This document shows positions 1 to 7,027 of a stretch of DNA of 7,027 nt, one piece after another. Both the position numbers and the translations under genes were made by a program. The number at the start of each line of letters is the position of its first letter. The first letter of the stretch is position 1. Origin of the DNA: JBILVQ01 sp044370375 (GTDB lineage Bacteria > Bacteroidota > Bacteroidia > UBA4408); contig JBILVQ010000159.1 in the NCBI GenBank assembly GCA_044370375.1, positions 1 to 7,027 of the forward strand, given 5' to 3'. The notes under the pieces are model-generated. The model was not told where the DNA came from and did no database searches. It saw nothing but the letters and a program-made list of their open reading frames with translations.

Positions 1-144
1 TTGGTCGCCCAAGCATTTGCTCACCGCTGCGGTAAGGTCTTGTTTGATGACTACTTTTTTTTCGATAGCAGAAAAATCACGCTTGCCGTTTAATGCTTTT
101 TCGTGCAAGGCCAATGGTAAGCTGAAAAGCTGAAAGGAAGTTTA
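1..144 (-). other. Possible partial coding fragment, unidentified, cut by left window edge
   Basis: On the minus strand the frame is open from the in-frame TAA at 144-142 down to the window edge. It reads as a plausible soluble protein, with the stretch ALHEKALNGKRDFSAIEKK followed by VVIKQDLTAAVSKCLGDQ, rich in K, E, D, A and L. The plus-strand frames over the same bases either stop early or give a Ser/Cys-rich, less protein-like product. There is no ATG in the open part. The nearest possible starts are TTG at 114 and at 108, with no visible ribosome binding site. It could therefore be a gene with a rare start codon, a broken gene remnant, or chance. I do not recognise the family. It lies beyond the terminator at 183-219, so it should be transcribed separately from the gene at 241-2304. 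Confidence 0.25.
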
Positions 145-182
145 CTTTAACACCTCATGTTGGCATTTAGGACAAGGTACTA

Positions 183-219
183 AAAAAAAACTCCGTTCGG
201 GATGAACGGAGTTTTTTTT
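183..219. terminator. Bidirectional Rho-independent terminator
   Basis: A near-perfect inverted repeat: an A tract and CTCCGTTC (183-198), a 5-base loop GGGAT (199-203), then GAACGGAG and a T tract (204-219). The GC-containing stem flanked by A on one side and T on the other works in either direction. It lies 22 bases after the stop codon of the minus-strand secreted-protein gene and very likely ends that transcript. Confidence 0.9.
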
Positions 220-240
220 GCGAAAAAATTCGCTAGAATT

Positions 241-2304
241 TTAGTGCTGAACCACAACTTTGTGAACAGCAGAATTTCCTTTGGAGTCGAAAATCATTAC
301 ATTATAAATACCGTTTGCCAGGTTGGAAGCGTTAAAACGAATGTTGTTTTTACCACCGTTAAGGCGTTGAACGGTACTTTCCACAATGCTTCCTTCAAGG
401 TCAACCAGTGTAGCAGCAATGGCATCTGGTTGATCCATGCTGATATTTACATTGATGAAATCGGCAGTAGGATTAGGGAACACTTCAACGGAGTGTACGG
501 TATGGCTCATGGCTTCAATGCCGGTGCTGGTTACTTTGGTGAGGTTTGCGGCTTGAAAAACAGTTTTATCAGCACCTTGTACCCAAGCAATAACATAAAG
601 ATCGGTGAATTCTTCTACACTATGTTCAGTAGCCGTGTTGATGCGGTTGGCAGTCGTTCCATCGGCTGGTAGGCGATAACTTCCGGGGAAGGTATAATTA
701 AAAGAAAGCGAGTCCCATGCACCGATGGCAACCACCGGAACCGTAGAGCCTGTTTCGTTGGGTAACATTTTTTTCATTACATGTTCAAACTCTGTTTCAC
801 CGTTGGTAGCAACATTTTGAAAGGTTGTTCCTTCGAGGATGGCAACGCGCAATTTAGAACCGCTGTCGTTAAACAAGGGAGAGAATTTCACTTTGCAATT
901 GATGCTGTTGCCATTGATGGACCAAGTACCGTTTAATTTATATTGAGCAGGTTTTAGGATGGATGCATCGTACAAGGCATTGGAAAATGCGGTTGCATTG
1001 CTGTTCCAGCCACCGTCAATCATCATTCTTGGGATAGAATTAATGGCATAATAAGAGGACCTTCTGTTGATGGCTTCGGTAGTGGTGTATGGATCACCTG
1101 TACCGGGGAAATCTTGTTGGTATTTGATGCTTACAAATTCAGCGGCCGGGCGCAAATCAACAATAGAGTGGTAATTGGTATTGCCTGGCGCGCAGGGTCC
1201 GCAGGTAGATGATGTAAAGATTTCGAACAAGGGCAAACGGGTTACCAATTCGCTCATTACAGATACAGATTTGGTAAGTGCATCATCGCCAGGGTTGGCA
1301 TCTACGTTGCCATTGTTCAGGTTGGAAGCATAGGCCTGAATGCTGTGGCTTCCGATGGTTGCATTCCAAGGAGTAGGGTGACTAAAAGAGTATGTAGTTC
1401 CGCTTGCAATGCTCAATCCGGTTAAATTTGAAGTAACGGCTGAACCACCATCAATTTTATAATTGATGTCCATAGAGGAAATAGTTGTAGTACCATAGTT
1501 TTTGATGGTTCCTGTAACCGTAACATTTCCTTGAGATAAATATGGACTGGTAGTAATTTCTGTTACAGAAAGATCGAAAGCCGGTTGTGTTCCTTGTACG
1601 AAAGTATAGTAGGAATTATCTACTGGAGTTGGGTCTGTTCCTGCAAGCGGTTCCAGGTCGGGAGAAGTAGCAACAGAATAGGCAGTAGCGGCATCAATTT
1701 GGACACCGGCAGAAACTTTGGCAGTACCGGCAAAGCCATTGCTTCTTTGATCTAGAATATGAATGCGGTTGGTGGTTTCTTCCAGCACTATACTCCAATA
1801 GCAATAATTGGTACCATCAGAAGCAACGGTTCCGTAGCCATAAGAGGTAAAGAAAATCCACAACTGACGGTTAGGGGCGGTTCCAAAAACCTTACGCACC
1901 ACATTGTCGTTGCTACCAATACCACCCAAACCCCATATACAAACGGAATTATTGGGAATAGAGGCGTTGGGCAGTGCTGCACGGGTAAAGGAAGGTGCGG
2001 GTAGGGCAGTGGCCACATCGAAGGTAAGGACACCGCTGTTAGAAACCTTGAAATCAGTTACGGTATTTCCATTAAACAAAAAAGTGAATGGCAGTGTTTG
2101 TTGTGTTGACCATGCGGGAGATGCAGATGGACCGTGAATGGTAGTCCATGTTGCGGCCAAACCTCCACCCACCGGGTATTCAGTATCCACGTTGAGTCCG
2201 CCGGGATTGGTGTTGGCATTAGGGTTAGGAATTTGCCAGTATTGGGCAAAAGAAACCATTGAACTAAACATCAATCCTGTAATAACAGGTAATAGTTTTT
2301 TCAT
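241..2304 (-). CDS. T9SS-secreted Omp28/thioredoxin-like protein with CARDB-like domain
   Basis: A 687-residue secreted or surface protein. I chose the ATG at 2304 because it gives a clean signal peptide: MKK, a hydrophobic stretch, then VSFA|Q with likely cleavage after residue 20. The frame extends 16 codons further, to an ATG at 2352, but that extension would bury the signal peptide and overlaps the likely promoter. Residues 21 to about 235 form a beta-rich region I cannot assign. Residues about 243-350 look like a CARDB-type adhesion domain (FDLSVTEI start, NYKIDGG, then NPGDDALT near the end). Residues about 353-590 are thioredoxin-like of the Omp28-related kind, with LFEIFTSSTCGPCAPGN (CGPC at 368-371) and a likely cis-proline in NSIPRMMIDGG (Pro425). 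The last 80 or so residues are a T9SS type A sorting domain, starting around VFPNPTADFINV (608-619) and ending KVVVQH. The protein should cross the inner membrane by Sec and the outer membrane by T9SS. The CGPC motif suggests a redox or disulfide role outside the cell, but that is inference. No frameshift is seen. Confidence 0.9.
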   Translation of the reverse strand: MKKLLPVITGLMFSSMVSFAQYWQIPNPNANTNPGGLNVDTEYPVGGGLAATWTTIHGPSASPAWSTQQTLPFTFLFNGNTVTDFKVSNSGVLTFDVATALPAPSFTRAALPNASIPNNSVCIWGLGGIGSNDNVVRKVFGTAPNRQLWIFFTSYGYGTVASDGTNYCYWSIVLEETTNRIHILDQRSNGFAGTAKVSAGVQIDAATAYSVATSPDLEPLAGTDPTPVDNSYYTFVQGTQPAFDLSVTEITTSPYLSQGNVTVTGTIKNYGTTTISSMDINYKIDGGSAVTSNLTGLSIASGTTYSFSHPTPWNATIGSHSIQAYASNLNNGNVDANPGDDALTKSVSVMSELVTRLPLFEIFTSSTCGPCAPGNTNYHSIVDLRPAAEFVSIKYQQDFPGTGDPYTTTEAINRRSSYYAINSIPRMMIDGGWNSNATAFSNALYDASILKPAQYKLNGTWSINGNSINCKVKFSPLFNDSGSKLRVAILEGTTFQNVATNGETEFEHVMKKMLPNETGSTVPVVAIGAWDSLSFNYTFPGSYRLPADGTTANRINTATEHSVEEFTDLYVIAWVQGADKTVFQAANLTKVTSTGIEAMSHTVHSVEVFPNPTADFINVNISMDQPDAIAATLVDLEGSIVESTVQRLNGGKNNIRFNASNLANGIYNVMIFDSKGNSAVHKVVVQH

Positions 2305-2325
2305 GTGATGAGATTTTATTTTAAA

Positions 2326-2352
2326 CGAAATTATGAAAATTAAATTAAACAA
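2326..2352 (-). promoter_or_regulatory. Likely Bacteroidota promoter for the Omp28-like gene
   Basis: Reading on the minus strand, TTG at 2352-2350 is followed after 16 bases by TAATTTCG at 2333-2326. This resembles the Bacteroidota consensus TTG...TAnnTTTG with one mismatch in the -7 box and a spacing slightly shorter than the usual 19 or so. Transcription would begin roughly 15-20 bases before the ATG at 2304. The leader is AT-rich with no Shine-Dalgarno sequence, as is common in this phylum. Confidence 0.4.
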
Positions 2353-2374
2353 GGTTAGGTTTTAAAAGAATTAT

Positions 2375-2382
2375 TATATTTG
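2375..2382 (+). promoter_or_regulatory. Promoter -7 box (TATATTTG) for the SpoIIAA-like gene
   Basis: TATATTTG is an exact match to the Bacteroidota -7 consensus TAnnTTTG. It lies upstream of the plus-strand gene in the divergent intergenic region. No clear TTG -33 box stands at the expected distance; only GGTTAGG around 2353-2359 is near. The predicted transcription start around 2386-2390 leaves a leader of about 50 bases to the ATG at 2437, or about 15 bases to the alternative TTG start at 2404. Confidence 0.5.
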
Positions 2383-2436
2383 ACTTGAAACAGTATTCCT
2401 GAATTGGCCGATTTAGAACATAAACTTCACAAATTA

Positions 2437-2832
2437 ATGCCAGAATCGACAGAAATATTGGTTGCTGGATGCAGCATTAAAGCGTTGGAGCCGGGCATCA
2501 TTGAGGACAATATCCTTACGGGGCATCATATTGATGTAGCAGATATTCATCAAATCCGGGAGGCGAATTTAAAATTATCGGGAGGGAATCAATATGTTGT
2601 TTTGGTAAGCACCGGAGGTTTGACCACCATTTCAAAAGAGGCGATGCAATTGATTTCTGCGAAAGATTATTCGGATAAAGCGATAGCCAAAGCTTTGTTG
2701 ATTGAGAATTTAGGACATCGTTTGGTTGGTAATTTTTACATGCGCGTAATTAAACCGGCCATGAAGACCAAAATTTTTACGGATCGTGAGAAGGCGCTTG
2801 AATGGCTGCGGGAGGTGATTAAAACGCATTAA
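2437..2832 (+). CDS. SpoIIAA/STAS-like small cytoplasmic protein (Bacteroidota family)
   Basis: A 131-residue protein from the ATG at 2437 (MPESTEILVAG). The same frame also opens at TTG 2404, adding 11 residues (ADLEHKLHKL). Neither start has a Shine-Dalgarno sequence, and I prefer the ATG. There is no signal peptide or membrane segment, so it is cytoplasmic. The order of elements is N-terminal strands, a QYVVLVSTGG strand (about residues 51-60), a helix starting SKEAMQLIS, then KALLIENLGHRLVGNFYMRVIKPAMKTKIFTDREKALEWL near the end. This end pattern (hydrophobic strand, NFYMRV.KP...T.IF..RE.ALEWL) is typical of small SpoIIAA- or STAS-fold proteins common in Bacteroidota, whose function is not known to me. 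The family call rests on remembered pattern, not alignment. A gap of 111 bases without a terminator separates it from the CorC-type gene, so some read-through is possible. Confidence 0.75.
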   Translation: MPESTEILVAGCSIKALEPGIIEDNILTGHHIDVADIHQIREANLKLSGGNQYVVLVSTGGLTTISKEAMQLISAKDYSDKAIAKALLIENLGHRLVGNFYMRVIKPAMKTKIFTDREKALEWLREVIKTH

Positions 2833-2943
2833 AATTAGTTTAAAGCAAATATTATCGAAGCTATTCACCTATTTTGAGCTAATCCCATCAATTCTGTTAC
2901 CTAACATATAACCTGCATGCTATTTATCCACTAATTTTGTGCT
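2833..2943 (+). promoter_or_regulatory. Intergenic region with promoter-like boxes upstream of the CorC-type gene
   Basis: TAATTTTG at 2932-2939 matches TAnnTTTG exactly but ends only 4 bases before the ATG at 2944. Transcription from it would be leaderless or nearly so. A near-match, TATTTTG (one base short), lies at about 2880-2886 and would leave a leader of roughly 50-60 bases. Neither has an obvious TTG -33 element. I see no hairpin terminator for the upstream gene here. Confidence 0.35.
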
Positions 2944-4227
2944 ATGGAGATATTTATCATTTTCATTCTAACCCTCTTAAACGGTTTTTTCGCCCTCTCA
3001 GAAATTGCTTTGGTTTCGGTGAAAAAAACACGCATTGAACAGTTGGCTGCCGAGGGACATGCCCGCGCAAAAATTGTTTTGCAACTGCTTGAGAATCCCG
3101 AAAATTTCCTGTCTTCGGTGCAGGTAGGTATTACCCTTATCGGGATTGTTTCCGGTGCCTATGGCGGTGTTACTTTAACAGATGATTTGGAAAACTTCTT
3201 GTCGCGCTTTCAATTCCTCTCCGCCTATCACCATTTAATTGCCCTGGTTACCGTTATTGGCAGCATCACTTATTTCTCCATTGTCATTGGTGAATTGGTG
3301 CCTAAAACCATTGCCATGAGTAATGCAGAACCCATTGCCTTGTTCTGTGTTCCGGTTATAAAATATTTTACCCTTTTAACTTTTCCCTTTGTAAAACTGT
3401 TGTCGTTTAGTACCACAGTGATTCTTAAATTTTTTGGAATTAAAGAGAATCAGGAGGAAGCCCTCAGTGAAGACGAATTGCGCTTTATGCTTAAAGCGGC
3501 TCGTAAACAGGGAATTTTAGAAAAGGAAGAAAGCGAAGTCCACCATAATCTCTTTTCCTTTACCGACCAAACAGCTAAGTCCTTAATGACCCATAGTAGT
3601 GAGGTTGAATGGATAAATCTTGATCATGCTCCCGATGTTATTTTCAATAAATTGCGCGAAAGTGTCCACTCCAAGTTCCTGGTTTGTAAGGGAGGAATCG
3701 ATCAGGTGAAAGGGATGATAACCATCCGCGATTTTTTGGCGAACTATAAGAAAGAAGGATTTACATTGGCTGATATCATGAATCCTCCCATCTTCGTCAT
3801 ACAAAGTACACCCGCCTTTAAGATTTTGAATGTGTTTAAAAGTCAGAAACAATACCTAGCCATTGTCTTGGATGAATTCGGTTCTACCAAAGGTATTGTA
3901 ACGTTGCACGATTTAATTGAAGCCATTGTTGGCGACTTGCCTGATGAGGATGAAAAGGATGAGTTAATGGTGGTGAAAAGAGAGGATGGTAGTTTTTTAG
4001 TGGATGGAAAAACATTGATTTATGAATTGAATCAATTTTTTCAGCAAGAAATTATTGAGGATGATATTGCTAATTATACCACTATTTCAGGTTTTATGCT
4101 TTGGAAGCTGAAAGCCATGCCCAAGGCGGGTGACAAGGTGACTCATACTACCTATTCTTTTGAAATAATGGACATGGATGGAGTAAGAATTGATAAGGTG
4201 TTAATGACCGTTTTCAATACACATTAG
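2944..4227 (+). CDS. CNNM/CorC-HlyC family membrane protein (DUF21-CBS-CorC_HlyC)
   Basis: A 427-residue inner-membrane protein with the standard three-part layout. Residues 1 to about 195 are the DUF21/CNNM transmembrane domain: a first helix leading into NGFFALSEIALVSV, SSVQVGITLIGI (56-67), further hydrophobic segments, and the hallmark GELVPKTIA (116-124). An acidic linker SEDELRFMLKAARKQGILE (175-193) follows. Residues about 211-330 are a pair of CBS domains, which in this family bind adenine nucleotides, with VLDEFGSTKGIVTLHDLIEAIVGD spanning 308-331. Residues about 345-427 are the CorC_HlyC domain. Length and order are normal. Relatives are linked to Mg2+ or Co2+ efflux or homeostasis and are often annotated as hemolysins; the metal substrate cannot be read from sequence. 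The usual VMTPR motif before the first CBS domain is LMTHS (214-218) here. The ATG start gives a complete first membrane helix. The gene ends 38 bases before the shared terminator. Confidence 0.93.
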   Translation: MEIFIIFILTLLNGFFALSEIALVSVKKTRIEQLAAEGHARAKIVLQLLENPENFLSSVQVGITLIGIVSGAYGGVTLTDDLENFLSRFQFLSAYHHLIALVTVIGSITYFSIVIGELVPKTIAMSNAEPIALFCVPVIKYFTLLTFPFVKLLSFSTTVILKFFGIKENQEEALSEDELRFMLKAARKQGILEKEESEVHHNLFSFTDQTAKSLMTHSSEVEWINLDHAPDVIFNKLRESVHSKFLVCKGGIDQVKGMITIRDFLANYKKEGFTLADIMNPPIFVIQSTPAFKILNVFKSQKQYLAIVLDEFGSTKGIVTLHDLIEAIVGDLPDEDEKDELMVVKREDGSFLVDGKTLIYELNQFFQQEIIEDDIANYTTISGFMLWKLKAMPKAGDKVTHTTYSFEIMDMDGVRIDKVLMTVFNTH

Positions 4228-4265
4228 GGAAATTTTTTTTGAACAAGTTGTTTCAGGACCAAAAC

Positions 4266-4296
4266 AAAAAAGGGCGGTTCATCACCGCCCTTTTTT
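4266..4296. terminator. Bidirectional terminator between convergent genes
   Basis: A perfect inverted repeat: A tract 4266-4271, GGGCGGT (4272-4278), loop TCATC (4279-4283), ACCGCCC (4284-4290), T tract 4291-4296. It sits between the ends of the plus-strand CorC-type gene (stop at 4227) and the minus-strand M36 peptidase gene (stop at 4317), so it can end both transcripts. Confidence 0.95.
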
Positions 4297-4316
4297 AATG
4301 GTTTGTTTTTTATTAT

Positions 4317-7027
4317 TTACCGTGAAACATTCAATTTTACTACTTGAAGTTCATTAACGGATTTTAATTGTAAAAAGTAAATTCCTTCTTCAAGGTTTTC
4401 TGTTGGAATGCTTAGTTTTTGATGTCCGCCGGAAAGATTTTTTTCTTCCCTAGCGTAAACCACCTGTCCCACCGCGTTTGTGATGCTTATGGTATAGTTT
4501 TGATTGGATTGTGCTTCAAAGCCCACAAAAACTATTTCATTGGCCGGATTGGGTGCAATGCTGATGCCATTGTTTAATTTGTTTTCTTTCAATGCCGTTG
4601 GATCAACACCCCATAAAGTTAAATCATCAATGGCCGCTTCAATTAAACTTCCGTCATTGGCATCTTCAGCAATAAACTTCATTCTCATAGCAGCTGTAGG
4701 TGTTGTATAATCGCTTATTTTAAAAGCAAACATCCTCCAGCTATGATCGGCCGTCAGCGTATTTTCAATGGGTACCCAATTGATGCCATCGCCCGAAATA
4801 AAAGTTTGCCAAAAGTCGGTTTTAGGCGTAGCTCCTTGGTCGTTACTAAACCAACGATAATAGGTAAATGCCGGATCAACAATGTTGGTTGCATCAAAAG
4901 GAGGGGAGATCAAGGTAGTTTTACCACCATCCACATCGGCTGTACCAGCCGGATCTTGTGCTGTTCCTGCATTTCCGGTAAAGGCACAAAAGGTTCCGCC
5001 AGGTGTATGTTGGTCTCCCGGCTGCACCATCGAGGCAGGATTGGCAGCATCAATAAAGGATGGAATGATAAAGCCTGAGTAATCCCAAATACCTGTTGTG
5101 GCATCGTCACCCGCAGCTCCTGAGGTCCAGTTACCATTAAAGGCGTTGTTATCCAAATCATCCATGTCTTTCAAATCATATCCTACCAAAACGTAATAGG
5201 GGATGTTTACATCATTCGTAAGATTGGCTCCTGCAGGTTTAATGTTGGCTTCAATGGAGTTGTTATCAAGCAATCCGACAAAATATCGAACAATTGTTCC
5301 AGCAGGTTGTGCAGGAATGTTTCCTTCATAAATCAGGTTATTGGTGGATGTCAGCGGAACCAATTGCCATGGCGATGTATCATCCGTTCTATACTTTACA
5401 AAGGCGCTAGAAAATCCACAAGCGGATGGAATATTGGTTACAGTTGTTGAGATGGTGATGCCGTTGTTTGGCGCTGCTGCCATCAGCGGTTGATGGGCCA
5501 AGTTGGTAGCAGCCACCAAGGTGATGCCATGATTGGCAAAGGCCTGTGCTATCACATTTCCGTTGGGTGTTCCGTTGCAATAGTTGTTGTCGCCACCGTT
5601 GGCCGGAATATCATCGGCCTGCAAGGCTTCAATTAAAATATCATAATACACTTGTCCTTCGGTTCCATCCGGCCCGGTCACCAATGCATAATGCGTTTCT
5701 GTAAACAAATCCATCATAAAGGGAATGCCCAAGGCTACACTTACATCCCACCACGCTCCGGCAATGATTTCGCCATCTGCATGCACTTCGCCTTGTATGT
5801 CCTGTGGGTAAACTTTCGGATTGATATCATACCTGCGGATAGGATCCTGATCAGTGGTTGAAAAACCAACTCCCAACAAGGGACTTTGCGTTAAGGCACA
5901 TCCCCAAATATCAGAATATCCCTCGCCCATTCCTCCATTATTGAAACTGCTTCCTTGCCACTGGTAAAACTTATCGCTAATGCCATGACCATATTCGTGA
6001 TACACCACATCGGCCGCCTGGGCAAGATTATTACAGCCATTGGCCAATGCATAAAAATTGATGGAATTGCCATTGTAAAAGGCATTGCAATTACCACTGG
6101 TAAGGTCAATGTTGGTGGGCAAAGCATTGTCCATATTGGGTGATTGTGTATCGTCCCAAGTGGTAAAAAACGAACGCATGTAATCATGAATTAAGTTCAC
6201 ATGATAATAGCCACATCTTTCCTGAATGGTGGCATCATTATCAAAACTCAATGTATTGGAACCCGGATTTACCGTAGCTGTAAAGGAAGGTGTTGAACCA
6301 TTCGTAATTACCTTTGCCCATTTACCTTCCAACGATACATTCATGGTAAGTGCTGTGCTGTTGTTGAGCGGCAAAAGGCCGGTGGCATCGGTATAATAAG
6401 TGTTTCCGCCTTCTGTGATTTTTAAATTCATCAAAGGCAGGGTTTGTGTTGGATTGTATAAATGGGTAGGATATAAATTTGCATTTACCGTTACATCCGG
6501 AGCTTCAACATGCACAATTTTATTCTTACGACTCAACAAGGTTCCCTTATGAGCATCTACCAAACATTCCCATTGACCGGGAATTCCGTCGGATCCTTTG
6601 GCCGTGTTCACCACTATTTTGTACACCAAGTGATATACATTTTTGTGACCATCCGGAATGGGTAAAACAAACAAATCGTTGCTGTTGGATTCAATGGACG
6701 ATATGGTTTCAGTAATACCAGCTTTGGCCGAATTTTCAGCCGTTGTAAGCGCAATGGTTGCTTGTGGATTTAGTTGTATGTCGGAAAAAACATCACAACC
6801 AAATTGAATCAATTCATTGTTTAAGGTGAGTTTTAGCATTAAATGTGAATTTAAAACACGCAAACCTTTGTATTGCTGATAGAAGTGGATGTATTGAAAG
6901 CGCTTTGAAACCGGGCTGCTTTGCAATACCAAATCTTGCAGTGGAATTTCGAAATCTTTCAGGTAATCGCTGATGAACTGACGGGCAATGCCTTCCGGAC
7001 TTCCGCCACCCAAAGCCAGTGCATTTC
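4317..7027 (-). CDS. M36 (fungalysin) zinc metallopeptidase with T9SS sorting domain, 5' end outside window
   Basis: The frame is open to the right edge: the codons before TTG 7013 read NALAL. The true start and signal peptide therefore lie outside, and numbering here is from that TTG. Residues about 30-80 resemble an FTP propeptide (FQYIHFYQQYKGLRVLNSHL) and about 125-165 a PepSY-like segment, both inhibitory or chaperone prodomains in this family. A beta-rich insert follows. The catalytic domain has HEYGH (339-343; zinc ligands His339 and His343, catalytic Glu340), GGMGEGYSD with the third ligand Glu364, and VHADGEIIAGAWWDV from 410. Residues about 520-600 look Ig-like and about 610-805 like a jelly-roll (GDQHTPGGTFCAFTGNAG, AAIDDLTLWG). 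The end, from ISIAPNPANEIVFVGF (817-832) to the C terminus, is a T9SS type A sorting domain. All zinc-site residues are intact, so it should be an active secreted protease, made as a zymogen and exported by Sec then T9SS. Confidence 0.95.
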   Translation of the reverse strand, partial: NALALGGGSPEGIARQFISDYLKDFEIPLQDLVLQSSPVSKRFQYIHFYQQYKGLRVLNSHLMLKLTLNNELIQFGCDVFSDIQLNPQATIALTTAENSAKAGITETISSIESNSNDLFVLPIPDGHKNVYHLVYKIVVNTAKGSDGIPGQWECLVDAHKGTLLSRKNKIVHVEAPDVTVNANLYPTHLYNPTQTLPLMNLKITEGGNTYYTDATGLLPLNNSTALTMNVSLEGKWAKVITNGSTPSFTATVNPGSNTLSFDNDATIQERCGYYHVNLIHDYMRSFFTTWDDTQSPNMDNALPTNIDLTSGNCNAFYNGNSINFYALANGCNNLAQAADVVYHEYGHGISDKFYQWQGSSFNNGGMGEGYSDIWGCALTQSPLLGVGFSTTDQDPIRRYDINPKVYPQDIQGEVHADGEIIAGAWWDVSVALGIPFMMDLFTETHYALVTGPDGTEGQVYYDILIEALQADDIPANGGDNNYCNGTPNGNVIAQAFANHGITLVAATNLAHQPLMAAAPNNGITISTTVTNIPSACGFSSAFVKYRTDDTSPWQLVPLTSTNNLIYEGNIPAQPAGTIVRYFVGLLDNNSIEANIKPAGANLTNDVNIPYYVLVGYDLKDMDDLDNNAFNGNWTSGAAGDDATTGIWDYSGFIIPSFIDAANPASMVQPGDQHTPGGTFCAFTGNAGTAQDPAGTADVDGGKTTLISPPFDATNIVDPAFTYYRWFSNDQGATPKTDFWQTFISGDGINWVPIENTLTADHSWRMFAFKISDYTTPTAAMRMKFIAEDANDGSLIEAAIDDLTLWGVDPTALKENKLNNGISIAPNPANEIVFVGFEAQSNQNYTISITNAVGQVVYAREEKNLSGGHQKLSIPTENLEEGIYFLQLKSVNELQVVKLNVSR

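Noticed and set aside
202..672. Plus-strand open frame of 156 codons opposite the end of the Omp28-like gene
   Set aside because: It begins inside the terminator hairpin and lies fully antisense to the well-supported T9SS tail. Its translation has no recognisable domain.
1759..2249. Several 60-80 codon frames on both strands over the 5' part of the Omp28-like gene
   Set aside because: They overlap a complete gene with a clear signal peptide and have no domain, no promoter and atypical composition; they are shadows of its codon structure.
3583..3852. Minus-strand open frame of 89 codons inside the CorC-type gene
   Set aside because: It is fully antisense to the conserved CBS domains and has no recognisable family or promoter.
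4743..5161. Overlapping plus- and minus-strand frames within the M36 peptidase gene
   Set aside because: Cys/Arg-rich or Met/Pro-rich translations typical of off-frame reading of a real gene.
1..7027. CRISPR arrays, insertion sequences, tRNA or rRNA genes, long direct repeats
   Set aside because: I found no regularly spaced repeats, transposase-like frames with terminal inverted repeats, or RNA gene signatures; the only clear inverted repeats are the two terminators.

Overview
This window is most likely from a member of the Bacteroidota (Bacteroidetes). Two of its proteins end in the type IX secretion system (T9SS) sorting domain, which is largely confined to that phylum. The intergenic regions carry TAnnTTTG-type -7 promoter boxes instead of E. 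coli-like promoters, and Shine-Dalgarno sequences are absent or weak. Base composition is moderate and slightly AT-rich. I cannot resolve the organism below phylum.

Layout from left to right. Positions 1-144 hold an open, protein-like reading frame on the minus strand that runs off the left edge and is not identified. A strong hairpin with symmetric A and T tracts (183-219) follows. Next is a minus-strand gene (2304 to 241) for a large secreted protein: signal peptide, N-terminal beta-rich region, CARDB-like domain, thioredoxin/Omp28-like domain with a CGPC motif, and T9SS tail. A short divergent promoter region (about 2326-2403) separates it from two plus-strand genes. The first is a small cytoplasmic protein resembling the SpoIIAA/STAS-fold proteins of Bacteroidota (2437-2832). 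The second is a CNNM/CorC-HlyC family membrane protein with a DUF21 domain, two CBS domains and a CorC_HlyC domain (2944-4227). A second two-way terminator (4266-4296) separates this from a convergent minus-strand gene for an M36 (fungalysin) zinc metallopeptidase with a T9SS tail. That gene begins beyond the right edge.

The two large minus-strand genes encode cell-surface or secreted T9SS cargo and are separated by the two plus-strand genes, each side having its own promoters and terminators. They share a secretion route but are not an operon. The two plus-strand genes may be partly co-transcribed, because I see no terminator between them, but the second has its own promoter-like box very close to its start codon. 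I see no mobile element, CRISPR array, tRNA, rRNA or clear novel system. The window looks like ordinary Bacteroidota chromosome with a few details worth checking.
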